From the NCBI GenBank assembly GCA_013373205.1, contig JABXIG010000003.1, positions 868,001-932,000 of the forward strand: DNA of 64,000 bases, written 5' to 3'. Origin of the DNA: Methylocystaceae bacterium. GTDB lineage: Bacteria; Pseudomonadota; Alphaproteobacteria; Rhodospirillales; Terasakiellaceae. The stretch's first letter is position 1. Each line of letters begins with the position of its first letter. A program made the translations under genes and the position numbers. The notes under the pieces were generated by a model. That model saw only the letters and a list, made by a program, of their open reading frames with translations. It was not told the DNA's origin and made no database searches. Positions 1 through 9,085 of the stretch are shown here, in pieces.

Positions 1-1911
1 ATCAAGGCAGAGCCTGATAATGCCTCTTATTATGGTAAGTTAGGTGAAATCCTGACTTTATCCGGCTATGTGGATCGAGCAGATGTCGCATATGAAAAGG
101 CGGCTGAACTTGCACCTGGGGATGTGCGTTTTCATCTTGGCCGCGCTCAGATTCTGGAAAGAAATGGCGAGGCCGAGCTGGCGTTATCGCATTATCTGGA
201 TATTATCAGCCGTTGGGACGATTCGTATGAAGCTTTGTATCGTGCTGCTGCGATTGAAGCCCGATTGGGGAAGCGTGATAATGCGCGTAAGCATGTAAAA
301 CAAGCTCTCAAGCTTAAAAAAGACTATGCCGATGCACATTTTCTTTATGGGTTGCTCACAACAGCAGCGCGGGATGTAAAAACTGCCCGTGCCCATTTTG
401 ATGCGGCGTCGCGATGTAGTGCCAGACGTGCAGATTTTCACATGAAGGTCGCAAAAAAACTTGTTCAATTAAATGATTATGACAGTGCTTTATCTGCCCT
501 TCATCGTGAAACGAAATTAAACCCGGCAAATGCGCAAGCTTATTGCCTTATGGGCGATTGCCTGTCTGCCAAAAAAGAATATGACGGCGCGGTTTTGAGC
601 TACAATCGTGCGATTGACCATGCCCCACGTGAGGGGCTTGCCTATGCACGACGCGGCTTAGCCTTGCTGTCATTGGGCCATATACAGGATGCATATGAAA
701 GCTGTCAGCATGCGGTGCAGATCGCGCCAAACAATTGGGAAACACTTTGCGCACATGGAATTTTACTGCGTGAAGATGATCAATTAAACGAAGCTGTTGA
801 TGTCTTAGCACGTGCGATCAAGGCGGCCCCAAATGAAAGTAAGCCTCTGCTCGAAATTGCTTTGGCACATCAGGATAATCTCGATTTAAATCATGCCCTT
901 CATTATATCCATGAAGCAAAAATTCTAAGCCCGAAAGATAATGAAATTCAACTTCGCCATGCCCAGATTTTGTTGCAGTCAGGGAAATGGGAAGATGGCT
1001 GGAAAGTTTATGAATCGCGAAAATTATTGCCTGAGTATAAGGCTTTGCTTTCAAGTACAGACAGTAAGGCCCCCCAATGGGATGGTTCTGTCTTAGGCAA
1101 TAAACGCATTGTTTTATATGCAGAAGGTGGTTTTAGCGACGCCATTCAGTTTGTTCGATTTGTGTCGATGGTCAAAGAACGTGTGTCAGATGTTTATGTC
1201 TGTTGCCAAAAAGATCTGGCCCGGCTTTTTGCTGCTGTAGAGGGGTTAAGTGGTGTGATCCCCCATGGCACGCCCCTACCCCGACATGATGTAATTGCCT
1301 CACTTAACAGTTTACCCTACCTACTGGGGATTGATGCTGAAACGGATTTACCTGTCTTTACCCCTTATCTCAGTCCGGTTGAAAAAGATGTAAAAGTTTG
1401 GCGCGACCGTATTGTTCGAGACAGCAGCGGTGTGACAGTTGGCCTTGTTTGGCAAGGTGCGCGCGACTATCGAAAAGACAGCCGCCGGTCCCCCGGAATT
1501 TGGCCATTTTCGCGCCTGTTCTACATGCGGGGATTGGATTTCTTTGGCTTACAGGTGGGCGATGGTAGTGATGTTTTAAGTGACCCGCAATTATCAAAGG
1601 TCGTGAAAAACTATGGTATTGACCTACTGGATTTTGCGGATACGGCTGCGCTTATTGAAGCCTTGGATCTGGTTATCACCTGTGATAGTGCGGTTGCCCA
1701 CTTGGCCGGAGCCATGGGGAAACCTGTCTGGATGGTTTTGCCTCATGCCGTTGATTGGCGTTGGGGGATACCATCCGGTTATGAGGGGGAAAAGTCTGTC
1801 TGGTATCCAACAATGACGCTTTATCGCCAAGCTGTTGCCGGGGATTGGGCTGATGTTTTTGCTCGCTTGGGCCAAGAATTGGACCGATTTAAAGAAGAAT
1901 TGCAAAAATAA
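1..1911 (+). CDS. TPR-repeat protein with glycosyltransferase-like C-terminal domain (5' truncated by window)
   Basis: The frame is open from base 1, so the true start lies upstream; 636 residues are visible. About the first 330 are tandem TPR helix pairs (recurring A-Y...G...L and A...P pattern). The C-terminal part, from about base 1120, has the layout seen in TPR-linked glycosyltransferases of the GT9/GT41-like type: an EGGFSDAIQF loop near the start, VGLVWQGARDY in the middle, and DLVITCDSAVAHLAGAMG followed by a PVWMVLP strand, which in this fold lines the nucleotide-sugar pocket. Sugar transfer to a protein or surface glycan is inferred; donor and acceptor are unknown. A small gene follows after 12 bases on the same strand. 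Confidence 0.8.
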   Translation: MKAEPDNASYYGKLGEILTLSGYVDRADVAYEKAAELAPGDVRFHLGRAQILERNGEAELALSHYLDIISRWDDSYEALYRAAAIEARLGKRDNARKHVKQALKLKKDYADAHFLYGLLTTAARDVKTARAHFDAASRCSARRADFHMKVAKKLVQLNDYDSALSALHRETKLNPANAQAYCLMGDCLSAKKEYDGAVLSYNRAIDHAPREGLAYARRGLALLSLGHIQDAYESCQHAVQIAPNNWETLCAHGILLREDDQLNEAVDVLARAIKAAPNESKPLLEIALAHQDNLDLNHALHYIHEAKILSPKDNEIQLRHAQILLQSGKWEDGWKVYESRKLLPEYKALLSSTDSKAPQWDGSVLGNKRIVLYAEGGFSDAIQFVRFVSMVKERVSDVYVCCQKDLARLFAAVEGLSGVIPHGTPLPRHDVIASLNSLPYLLGIDAETDLPVFTPYLSPVEKDVKVWRDRIVRDSSGVTVGLVWQGARDYRKDSRRSPGIWPFSRLFYMRGLDFFGLQVGDGSDVLSDPQLSKVVKNYGIDLLDFADTAALIEALDLVITCDSAVAHLAGAMGKPVWMVLPHAVDWRWGIPSGYEGEKSVWYPTMTLYRQAVAGDWADVFARLGQELDRFKEELQK

Positions 1912-1923
1912 AGGAAAAAGAAC

Positions 1924-2280
1924 GTGGGACGTCAAACACCTGTAGATTTCGTCATTAAGAAGCTACGCAAGAAACTGGGTGAAGAACAGATTTTATGCAC
2001 AGAAGATCATCGCATCCAGGTGACTGATGAAGACAATGGTCATCTGTTTGTCAGCGTCGAACATAATCTCCAACCACACACAACATGGCTTGCCCTTTAT
2101 TCAGACGAGCTGGATATGGATTTTGATGTGTCTTATGACGAAAAATCTGGCAAGATTTTAAAAGATAAAAAGATCAAGGCGGTGAATGAGATGATCAAAT
2201 TCACTGGCGATGATTTGTTTGCCGAAACGGTTGCTGAAAAAGTCTTGGAATTTAACGAGGAGCTTAAGAAAAGTCAGTAA
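1924..2280 (+). CDS. Small acidic protein of unknown function (118 aa)
   Basis: I do not recognise a family. The gene starts with GTG at 1924, preceded by an AAGGA Shine-Dalgarno-like sequence, 12 bases after the TPR gene, so the two are probably co-transcribed. The protein is soluble-looking, with no signal peptide or membrane segment. It has a basic N-terminus (VIKKLRKKLG), a central part of beta character (VTDEDNGHLFVSVEHN) and an acidic stretch (YSDELDMDFDVSYDEK), and ends in a charged helix. A role beside the TPR/glycosyltransferase protein is possible from position only. The coding call is firm because of the ribosome site, tight spacing and lack of a competing frame. Confidence 0.7.
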   Translation: MGRQTPVDFVIKKLRKKLGEEQILCTEDHRIQVTDEDNGHLFVSVEHNLQPHTTWLALYSDELDMDFDVSYDEKSGKILKDKKIKAVNEMIKFTGDDLFAETVAEKVLEFNEELKKSQ

Positions 2281-2291
2281 AGCTGACTTTC
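2268..2291. terminator. Weak hairpin between convergent genes
   Basis: AAAGTCAG (2270-2277) pairs with CTGACTTT (2283-2290) around a 5-base loop that contains the stop codon of the upstream plus-strand gene. It lies between that gene and the end of era, where a bidirectional terminator would be expected. There is no clear U-run on either side, so termination activity is uncertain. Confidence 0.35.
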
Positions 2292-2309
2292 AAAAGCTCC
2301 CCCAAACCT

Positions 2310-3224
2310 TTACGCGTTGTAATCCAAGCCCCAATAGCTGAACCGTTCTGGATCATCGCTCCATTTATCACGGACTTTGACAAACAGGAAAAGGTGAACG
2401 CGACAGTCCAGAATTTCTTCCAGTTCTTTACGAGCATGGGCGCCAATGGCTTTGATCTGTTGGCCGCCTTTGCCAAGAATAATTTTCTTTTGACCATCAC
2501 GGGCAACATAGACGACTTGTTCGATCTTTATGGAGCCGTCTTTCTTTTCTTCCCATGTTTCGGTTTCGACCGTTGTCGAATACGGTAATTCCTGACGAAG
2601 TTTATGGTAAAGCTGTTCACGGGTGATTTCTGCGGCGAGCAAGCGTTCCGGCATGTCGGAGACCTGATCTTCGGGGAAGAGCCATGGCCCTTGCGGTAAT
2701 TTATCGGCAATGAAATCAACGAAATGATCTAATCCATCGCCTTTTTTTGCAGAAACCATAAAAGTATCTGTAAAAATGTTATCTTCGTTCAACGTTTGCG
2801 CGAGTTCCAGCAAGGCACCTTTTTCAACCAGATCGATTTTATTGAGGATCAGGATGGCTTTGCGATTTTGTTCTTTCAAGGTGTCGATGATGTTGCGGGT
2901 TTCTTTACAGATGCCACGTTTGGCATCGACCAGCACAACGATATGATCTGCATCAGCTGCCCCACCCCAGGCCGCAGCCACCATGGCGCGATCAAGACGA
3001 CGTTTGGGGGCAAAAATCCCAGGTGTATCTACAAAGATGATCTGGCTGGCATTTTTCATCATGATGCCGAGAACACGGGTTCGTGTGGTTTGAACTTTCG
3101 GCGATACGATGGAAACTTTCGTGCCGACCATATAGTTGATGGCGGTTGATTTTCCGGCATTAGGGGCGCCAACAAAGGCAACAAAGCCCGCACGTTGTGT
3201 CGACATACCGTTTTCTTCGTTCAT
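2310..3224 (-). CDS. era: GTPase Era
   Basis: Era is an essential GTPase that binds the 3' end of 16S rRNA and acts in 30S subunit assembly. The protein has 304 residues, the usual length. The G domain shows G1 GAPNAGKST at residues 19-27, G3 DTPG near residue 70 and G4 NKID, and the C-terminus has a KH domain with LGKGGQQIKAIG. The start codon overlaps the rnc stop as ATGA, which implies translational coupling; an internal ATG six codons later is an alternative. The order rnc-era after lepB and acpS is typical of Alphaproteobacteria. Confidence 0.97.
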   Translation of the reverse strand: MNEENGMSTQRAGFVAFVGAPNAGKSTAINYMVGTKVSIVSPKVQTTRTRVLGIMMKNASQIIFVDTPGIFAPKRRLDRAMVAAAWGGAADADHIVVLVDAKRGICKETRNIIDTLKEQNRKAILILNKIDLVEKGALLELAQTLNEDNIFTDTFMVSAKKGDGLDHFVDFIADKLPQGPWLFPEDQVSDMPERLLAAEITREQLYHKLRQELPYSTTVETETWEEKKDGSIKIEQVVYVARDGQKKIILGKGGQQIKAIGAHARKELEEILDCRVHLFLFVKVRDKWSDDPERFSYWGLDYNA

Positions 3225-3922
3225 AATTTTTTATCCAAGACAATTTTAAGCAAGGCTCCGGCGGCGGCTTGTTCTGCCTGACGTTTCGAGGTGCCTTCTG
3301 CACGTTGGGGTGTATGGCTTTTTACCATAACTTCAATGACAAAAACAGGGGCATGGGCCGGGCCATCCTGTGAAATGGTTTTATAGATCGGCAAAGGCAG
3401 GCCCCTGCCCTGTGCCCATTCTTGTAATGCGGTTTTATTATCCTGTGGTGGTGTCGGGTCTTCTTCTACGATTTCCTGCCAGTACTGGTGGATGAATGTC
3501 TCTGCTGTTTCCAGCCCACCATCCAGAAAAAGGGCGGCGATCACGGCTTCGCAAGCATTGGAGAGAATGGCTGCATTTTTGCGTCCGCCCGCTGCTGCTT
3601 CGGCCGGCAGCATATCAATATGGTCACCAAGTTTGATTTTTTGGGCCACACGGACCAGAGCTTCTTTGCGTACCAGAGCGGTATGACGCCGTGCCAAATC
3701 GCCCTCAGTGTCTTTTGGAAAGCGTTTTAGGAGCAAATCAGCAATAACCAACCCTAAAACCCGATCCCCTAAAAATTCCAGGCGTTCGTTATCAATGGCC
3801 TGACCGTCTTTTTTGCGTTTATGGGTGCTGGAATGGACCAAAGCTAGTTTAAGGCGGTCTTTGTCCTTAAATGTATATCCAAGGCTTTCTTCCAACTGCT
3901 GTGGGCTATTTGTTGTGGTCAT
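3221..3922 (-). CDS. rnc: Ribonuclease III
   Basis: RNase III cleaves double-stranded RNA in rRNA and mRNA processing. The 233-residue protein has the signature NERLEFLGDRVL near residues 44-55, followed by a second conserved block ending in CEAVIAALFLDGG, and a C-terminal double-stranded RNA-binding domain (about 160-230) with SKRQAEQAAAGALL. The second block reads SNACEA, where the E. coli enzyme has ADTVEA, so the position of E. coli Asp114 is Asn while Glu117 is kept. It lies 3 bases after lepB and overlaps era by 4 bases, inside the lepB-rnc-era unit. Confidence 0.96.
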   Translation of the reverse strand: MTTTNSPQQLEESLGYTFKDKDRLKLALVHSSTHKRKKDGQAIDNERLEFLGDRVLGLVIADLLLKRFPKDTEGDLARRHTALVRKEALVRVAQKIKLGDHIDMLPAEAAAGGRKNAAILSNACEAVIAALFLDGGLETAETFIHQYWQEIVEEDPTPPQDNKTALQEWAQGRGLPLPIYKTISQDGPAHAPVFVIEVMVKSHTPQRAEGTSKRQAEQAAAGALLKIVLDKKL

Positions 3923-3925
3923 AAA

Positions 3926-4630
3926 TCATTCGATACCGCTAAAGAGACGGGAGAAACGAATGGATGATAAATCCCAAATCGGTTCCAGTGTATCTTTGGA
4001 ATAGAACAGGAATTCAGCACGGCCAACCAAGTTTTTCGCTGGAATAAAGCCAACCTTTGTTAAAACCCGACTGTCTTGAGAATGGTCGCGATTATCGCCC
4101 ATCATAAAGTAGTGACCAGGGGGAACATTGTAAACTTGAGTGTTATCCAATGGGTTTAAGCTGTCTGTTTCTTCAAGAATATAATGCTGAAACCCTGATG
4201 GCAGGGTTTCAAGATAACGGTTTGTTCGTTGAATGCTGCCATCTTGTGTACGTGTTACAAATTCACCGACGAGTTCACGCGTTGCAGCTTCACCATTAAT
4301 ATATAGAATGCTGTCTTTGACCTGAATTTTATCACCCGGCAAGCCAATGACACGTTTAATGTAATCTATAGACGGGTCTGTCGGCAGTTTAAAGACCACG
4401 ACATCGCCGCGTTCCGGCTCACTTGCCATGATGCGACCATCAAACAGATTCACGCCAAACGGCAAGGAATAGGTGCTATATCCATAGGAGAACTTGGATA
4501 CGAACAGGTAATCTCCAATCAAAAGGGTCGGTTTCATAGAACCGGACGGGATGTTGAAAGGCTCATAAGCGACGGTGCGGATGCCCAAAGCAAGGACGAT
4601 GGCCCAAAAAACTGTTTTAATCGTATCCAT
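3926..4630 (-). CDS. lepB: Signal peptidase I
   Basis: LepB removes signal peptides from secreted proteins at the outer face of the inner membrane. An N-terminal membrane segment (residues about 4-22) is followed by SGSMKPT with catalytic Ser31, KRVIGLPGD with general base Lys92, and the box GDNRDHSQDSR at 178-188. At 234 residues it is the short single-anchor form common in Alphaproteobacteria. It lies 60 bases after acpS and 3 bases before rnc on the same strand. The ribosome site is weak, but no better in-frame start is seen. Confidence 0.96.
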   Translation of the reverse strand: MDTIKTVFWAIVLALGIRTVAYEPFNIPSGSMKPTLLIGDYLFVSKFSYGYSTYSLPFGVNLFDGRIMASEPERGDVVVFKLPTDPSIDYIKRVIGLPGDKIQVKDSILYINGEAATRELVGEFVTRTQDGSIQRTNRYLETLPSGFQHYILEETDSLNPLDNTQVYNVPPGHYFMMGDNRDHSQDSRVLTKVGFIPAKNLVGRAEFLFYSKDTLEPIWDLSSIRFSRLFSGIE

Positions 4631-4690
4631 AATAAGCTTTTGTTTGAGTTAAATTTAAGTCGTGATGAATCCAGCGTTATGGCCTTTTTG

Positions 4691-5101
4691 TCAAGGATCA
4701 TCTGTATCTGGAATGGCAGAAATAATGACAATTGCATGGGCCATGGGATATTCATCGGTCAAAGAGACATTGATCTGAGCTTTCATGCCCGGCGGTGTCA
4801 GTTCTTTTAGCCGCTTTAAAGCACCGCCGCGAAAGGTCATCGTGGGTTGACCTGAAGGCAAATTATCGTTGACAAGATCACGCCAAAAAACGCCATTCTG
4901 AAAGCCTGTGCCCAGTGCTTTTGCGGCGGCTTCTTTTCCCGCATAGCGCATGGCATAACCATTTGCTACATGCGCTTTTTTTTCTACTTTTTCTTTTTCT
5001 TCAACGGAATAGACGCGGTTTATAAAGCGGTCCTTGAAGTTTTCAAGGGTCTTTTCTATCCGTCTGATGTCGATCAGGTCTGTGCCAACCCCAATGATCA
5101 T
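4691..5101 (-). CDS. acpS: Holo-[acyl-carrier-protein] synthase
   Basis: AcpS transfers the 4'-phosphopantetheine arm of coenzyme A to a serine of acyl carrier protein, activating it for fatty acid synthesis. The 136-residue protein starts [11 protein letters not shown], whose Asp binds Mg, and has [14 protein letters not shown] with the conserved metal-binding Glu. The start ATG overlaps the pdxJ stop as ATGA, so the two are probably translationally coupled. Length and motifs match the AcpS family throughout. Confidence 0.95.
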   Translation of the reverse strand: MIIGVGTDLIDIRRIEKTLENFKDRFINRVYSVEEKEKVEKKAHVANGYAMRYAGKEAAAKALGTGFQNGVFWRDLVNDNLPSGQPTMTFRGGALKRLKELTPPGMKAQINVSLTDEYPMAHAIVIISAIPDTDDP

Positions 5102-5841
5102 TTCTTCCCCGTTCTGGCTTCATCCATCAGGCTACGCATTTTTTCCATGGCTTCTGCGAGACCACAAAAAACGGCCTCGCCAATGAGAAAATGACCGATA
5201 TTAAGTTCACGAATGCTTGGGATTTCTGCAATCGGTTTGACGGTATCATATGTCAGGCCATGCCCGGCATGACATTCTAGCCCCAGTTGATCTGCATATG
5301 CAGCGGCTTTTACGATACGTGCGAGTTCGGCATCGCGTTTTGGTCCAGTTTCATCACAATATGCCCCGGTGTGAAGTTCAATTACTGGTGCACCAAGGGC
5401 TTTGACTGCATCAAGTTGTTCAGGGTCCGCTTCGATGAATAAAGAGACGCGGATGCCTGCGTCCAATAGTTTTTCGACACAGGGTTTCAGCTTGTCGAAG
5501 CCGCTTTTGGCGTCAAGCCCCCCTTCCGTTGTGCGTTCTTCACGTTTTTCGGGTACGATACAAGCTGCATGGGGGCGATGGCGTAAAGCAATGCCAAGCA
5601 TCTCTTCTGTTGCCGCCATTTCAAAGTTTAGCGGCAGATTGACTTCATTGGTCAGGCGTGTGATGTCACTGTCGGAGATATGACGACGGTCTTCGCGTAA
5701 ATGCGCTGTAATGCCGTCTGCTCCGGCCTGTGCTGCGAGTAATGCGGCACGGATTGGGTCAGGAAAGCTGCCGCCACGGGCATTTCGGATGGTGGCAACG
5801 TGGTCAATATTCACGCCAAGACGTAATTTATGTTCCATCAT
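5098..5841 (-). CDS. pdxJ: Pyridoxine 5'-phosphate synthase
   Basis: PdxJ condenses 1-deoxyxylulose 5-phosphate with 3-amino-1-hydroxyacetone phosphate to make pyridoxine 5'-phosphate, the last ring-forming step of de novo vitamin B6 synthesis. The 247-residue TIM-barrel protein begins [19 protein letters not shown] and contains [16 protein letters not shown] and ELHTGAYCD, all family hallmarks. Two consecutive ATGs are possible starts; the first overlaps the stop of the DUF2062 gene as ATGA. It lies between DUF2062 and acpS in one transcription unit. Confidence 0.96.
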   Translation of the reverse strand: MMEHKLRLGVNIDHVATIRNARGGSFPDPIRAALLAAQAGADGITAHLREDRRHISDSDITRLTNEVNLPLNFEMAATEEMLGIALRHRPHAACIVPEKREERTTEGGLDAKSGFDKLKPCVEKLLDAGIRVSLFIEADPEQLDAVKALGAPVIELHTGAYCDETGPKRDAELARIVKAAAYADQLGLECHAGHGLTYDTVKPIAEIPSIRELNIGHFLIGEAVFCGLAEAMEKMRSLMDEARTGKK

Positions 5842-6437
5842 GAATTGGAAGATCCTGTAAAGGTTGATTTTTTCGCCATCGCATGTTTGAGAACCCTTCG
5901 GGCATGGTAACGACGAACCAATGCTTGTATGGGGAAAAAGAAGATGACCCAGCTAATCACAAAGCAAGGTATGCCGCCAATGATCATAGGCCATAAAACG
6001 GGCCAGGCAATTTCACCAATGTAGCCTATATCAAGACTGTAAAGCGCATCAAGCAGCTGTTCAAAGAAACTAATAAAGTCCAGACTCGAAGATGATTTAT
6101 CAATGCCTGCGCCCATGTAAAGGCCCAGTTTGTAAATCCCGATCCAGATAAAGGGAAAGGTCCAAGGGTTACCAACCAGAGTGCCAATCCAGGCGGCCAG
6201 AATGTTACCGCGGATCAACCAGGCCATCAATGCCCCGCCCGCGAGATGAAGTCCCACAAACGGTGTAAAGGAAATTGCGGCTCCACAAGCAAATCCTGCG
6301 GCAATGCTGTATGGTGTGCCGGGTAAGCGTGCAACGCGATGCCCAACATAACGAGAGGAACGCCTCCAGCCGATTTTAGGCCAGAAAAAACCAAGAACGC
6401 GATCTACTAAAGGCGATTTTTCACGACGTCTGAACAT
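5838..6437 (-). CDS. DUF2062 membrane protein
   Basis: This is a DUF2062 family inner-membrane protein of about 199 residues; its biochemical function is not known. The family core [20 protein letters not shown] and [14 protein letters not shown] is clear, and two to four hydrophobic segments follow. The start MFRRREKSP at 6437 is chosen because it begins one base after the rsh stop and precedes the conserved core; a longer frame to 6539 would run through rsh coding sequence. The position between rsh and pdxJ recurs in related bacteria. Confidence 0.85.
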   Translation of the reverse strand: MFRRREKSPLVDRVLGFFWPKIGWRRSSRYVGHRVARLPGTPYSIAAGFACGAAISFTPFVGLHLAGGALMAWLIRGNILAAWIGTLVGNPWTFPFIWIGIYKLGLYMGAGIDKSSSSLDFISFFEQLLDALYSLDIGYIGEIAWPVLWPMIIGGIPCFVISWVIFFFPIQALVRRYHARRVLKHAMAKKSTFTGSSNS

Positions 6438-6438
6438 G

Positions 6439-8595
6439 TTAGCTCTTGGCCCTTTCAACAGAATTGACTTCCGGTGTGGCCCTGAGTGCTGCAATGATAT
6501 TGGTGAGATGGCGCACATCGTCGACTTCAATATCGACAATCATTTCAAAAAATTCATGCGTGCGGTGGGTAATTTTCAGATTGTGAATATTTCCACTATT
6601 TTTGGCAATGATGGTGGACAATGACCCCAATGCTCCCGGTTCGTTTAACACGGTTAGTTTGGTGCGCCCAACGTGTTTTGCCTCATGATCTTGCTGGGTC
6701 ATATCCCACGACACATCCAACCAGCGTTCCGGTTCATTCTGGAACTGCATGAGGCTATCACAATCAATTGTATGAATTGTGACACCGCGACCGGTTGTGA
6801 CGATTCCAACGATCCGGTCACCGGGCAAGGGGTGGCAGCACCCGGCAAAATGCATGGCCATACCGGGGATGAGTCCGCGGATTGGTACGCTATCGGTTGT
6901 GGTTTTGTCTTTTTTCGGTTTCGTCGGAATTTTTGTTGATGTTGTTGTTTTCTTCGACTTAATTCCGGGGAAGACCGCTTCTAACACATCGCGGGCCGGA
7001 ATATGGCCGCTGCCAACTTCGGCCATCAGGTCATCAGATTCATTTGCGTTAAATTTCTTTAAAACCCCATGCAGGGCTTTTTCAGAAAATTCATAGTCTT
7101 CCTGACGAAAGGCGCGTTGCAGCATGATTTTACCAAGGGCAAGATATTCATCACGCTGTTGCAAGCGGATATAGCGCCGAATGCAGGCACGTGCTTTCCC
7201 TGTGACGACAAAACGTTCCCAAGTTGGGCTGGGTTGCGGGACTTTTGAGGTGATGATTTCAACCTGATCCCCGTTTTGAAGTTCTGTGCGTAACGGGACA
7301 ATGCGCCGGTTAATTTTTGCACCGACACAACGGTTACCAATTTCCGTGTGGACTGCATAGGCAAAGTCAACCGGTGTTGCCCCGCGTGGCAGGTTGATCA
7401 AGTCCCCTTTAGGTGAGAAACAGAACACCTGATCCTGAAACATATTCAGCTTGGTATGTTCAAGAAATTCTTCCGGGTCATCTGCGCTATCGAGAATGTC
7501 CAACAATTCACGCAGCCAACGATATTGGCGTCCTTCTGTGACTTGCGTATCAGAACCGCCCTTGGCCTTATAATGCCAGTGTGCGGCAACACCGTATTCT
7601 GCAACTTCATGCATCTGACGGGTGCGGATTTGTATTTCGATACGGTGGTGGTCGGGGCCAAAAACTCCGGTATGTAAGGACTGATAGCCGTTTGGTTTAG
7701 GCGTGCTGAGATAATCTTTGAAGCGTCCCGGAACGGTTGGGTATTTGCCGTGAATAATACCTAGAACGCGATAACAGTCAGCCACATCGTCAACGATGAC
7801 TCGAAACGCCATAATATCACACAGCTGTTCAAAGCCCACGTCCTGGCGCTGCATTTTTCGCCAGATGGAATATGGTGCTTTTTCGCGCCCACTAATTTCG
7901 GCTTCAAGGTCGTTTTCTTTAACGGTTTCACGCAGTTCCTGCAGGATATGGCCAACCAAATTTCCGCCTTGTTCGCGCAAAAATTCCAAACGGGTAATAA
8001 TGCTGTCGCGCGCTTCGGGATTAAGCTGGGCAAAGGACATATCCTGCAGCTCATCTTTAATTTCGTGCATGCCGATCCGTTCTGCCAACGGGGCGTAGAT
8101 TTCCATTGTTTCGGCAGCGATACGGCGGCGCTTTTCAGGTTTTTTAATAAAATGAATCGTACGCATATTGTGCAGACGATCCGCAAGTTTTACCAAAAGA
8201 ACACGAATGTCATCGGACATGGCAATGACAAGTTTGCGCAGGTTTTCAGCTTGTTTTGTGTGACTGGATTGAAGTTCGATTTGGGTAAGCTTTGTCACAC
8301 CGCCAACAAGACGGGCAACACGTTCGCCAAAGGCACTTTCGATATCTTCCGAGGTAACTTCCGTGTCTTCTATTGTATCATGCAACAGGGCTGTGATGAT
8401 GGTATCAGGGTCCAGACGATAGTCGGTTAGAATACCAGCAACTTCCAGCGGGTGCATGAAATACGGGTCACCAGAGGCGCGTTTTTGCGAGCCATGTGCT
8501 TTCATCGCAAAAACATAAGCGCGGTTGAGGGCATCCTCATCCGCGCTTGGATCGTAGGCTCTGACCCGCTCAACTAACTCATATTGACGGATCAT
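6439..8595 (-). CDS. rsh: Bifunctional (p)ppGpp synthetase/hydrolase (RelA/SpoT homologue)
   Basis: Rsh makes and breaks down the alarmone (p)ppGpp and so controls the stringent response. The 718-residue protein has an N-terminal HD hydrolase domain with His48, His72-Asp73 and the Glu-Asp pair 76-77 (HDTIEDTE) intact, so hydrolase activity is expected. A synthetase domain follows with RFKDYLSTPKPNGYQSLHT, then a TGS domain (VFCFSPKGDLINLPRGATPVD), a zinc-finger-like segment with the CCHPLPGD box, and a C-terminal ACT domain. A single long enzyme of this type is usual in Alphaproteobacteria. It is directly downstream of rpoZ. Confidence 0.97.
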   Translation of the reverse strand: MIRQYELVERVRAYDPSADEDALNRAYVFAMKAHGSQKRASGDPYFMHPLEVAGILTDYRLDPDTIITALLHDTIEDTEVTSEDIESAFGERVARLVGGVTKLTQIELQSSHTKQAENLRKLVIAMSDDIRVLLVKLADRLHNMRTIHFIKKPEKRRRIAAETMEIYAPLAERIGMHEIKDELQDMSFAQLNPEARDSIITRLEFLREQGGNLVGHILQELRETVKENDLEAEISGREKAPYSIWRKMQRQDVGFEQLCDIMAFRVIVDDVADCYRVLGIIHGKYPTVPGRFKDYLSTPKPNGYQSLHTGVFGPDHHRIEIQIRTRQMHEVAEYGVAAHWHYKAKGGSDTQVTEGRQYRWLRELLDILDSADDPEEFLEHTKLNMFQDQVFCFSPKGDLINLPRGATPVDFAYAVHTEIGNRCVGAKINRRIVPLRTELQNGDQVEIITSKVPQPSPTWERFVVTGKARACIRRYIRLQQRDEYLALGKIMLQRAFRQEDYEFSEKALHGVLKKFNANESDDLMAEVGSGHIPARDVLEAVFPGIKSKKTTTSTKIPTKPKKDKTTTDSVPIRGLIPGMAMHFAGCCHPLPGDRIVGIVTTGRGVTIHTIDCDSLMQFQNEPERWLDVSWDMTQQDHEAKHVGRTKLTVLNEPGALGSLSTIIAKNSGNIHNLKITHRTHEFFEMIVDIEVDDVRHLTNIIAALRATPEVNSVERAKS

Positions 8596-8604
8596 CGCTT
8601 TGCC

Positions 8605-9006
8605 TTAGTCTTCGTCGTCGATTTCAACTTCGTCTTGGAAGGCCAAAGCCCCGGCAGCATCCAAAGAGGCGCTGTCGTCTTGAACGTTCAAAGCATCTGC
8701 CAATGCATCTGCATTTTCAGCAGCATCGGCTGCTGCTGTTTCTTCAGTTGCTTCTGCTGCGTCTTCGTCGTCGCGGGCAGGTGCCATGCGTTGAGAGCCG
8801 CGGATCAAAGATTCTTTCAAACCTTCGATAGAAACGGTTTCGTCAGCAATTTCACGAAGGGAAACAACAGGGTTTTTATCGTTATCACGATCTACAGTGA
8901 GTTCAGCACCAGCTGAAATATCACGAGTACGCTGAGCAGCGGACATAACGAGCTCAAAGCGGTTCGGGATTTTAACGATACAATCTTCTACGGTAACGCG
9001 AGCCAT
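8605..9006 (-). CDS. rpoZ: RNA polymerase omega subunit
   Basis: Omega assists assembly of RNA polymerase and binds beta-prime; in many bacteria it is part of the ppGpp site, which fits its place just upstream of rsh. The start [20 protein letters not shown] at 9006 is the family N-terminus, so a longer frame to 9048 is rejected. The conserved core covers about residues 1-75. The remaining 55 or so residues are an Ala/Glu/Asp-rich tail (ending EVEIDDED), longer than in E. coli omega but of a kind seen in other Alphaproteobacteria. Confidence 0.95.
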   Translation of the reverse strand: MARVTVEDCIVKIPNRFELVMSAAQRTRDISAGAELTVDRDNDKNPVVSLREIADETVSIEGLKESLIRGSQRMAPARDDEDAAEATEETAAADAAENADALADALNVQDDSASLDAAGALAFQDEVEIDDED

Positions 9007-9085
9007 AAAGACGTCACTCCAAATATATAAAAAATGCGAAGGGCGCAAAATATAGCGCTCATAGCTGTTAAATCAAGCGAAAAAC

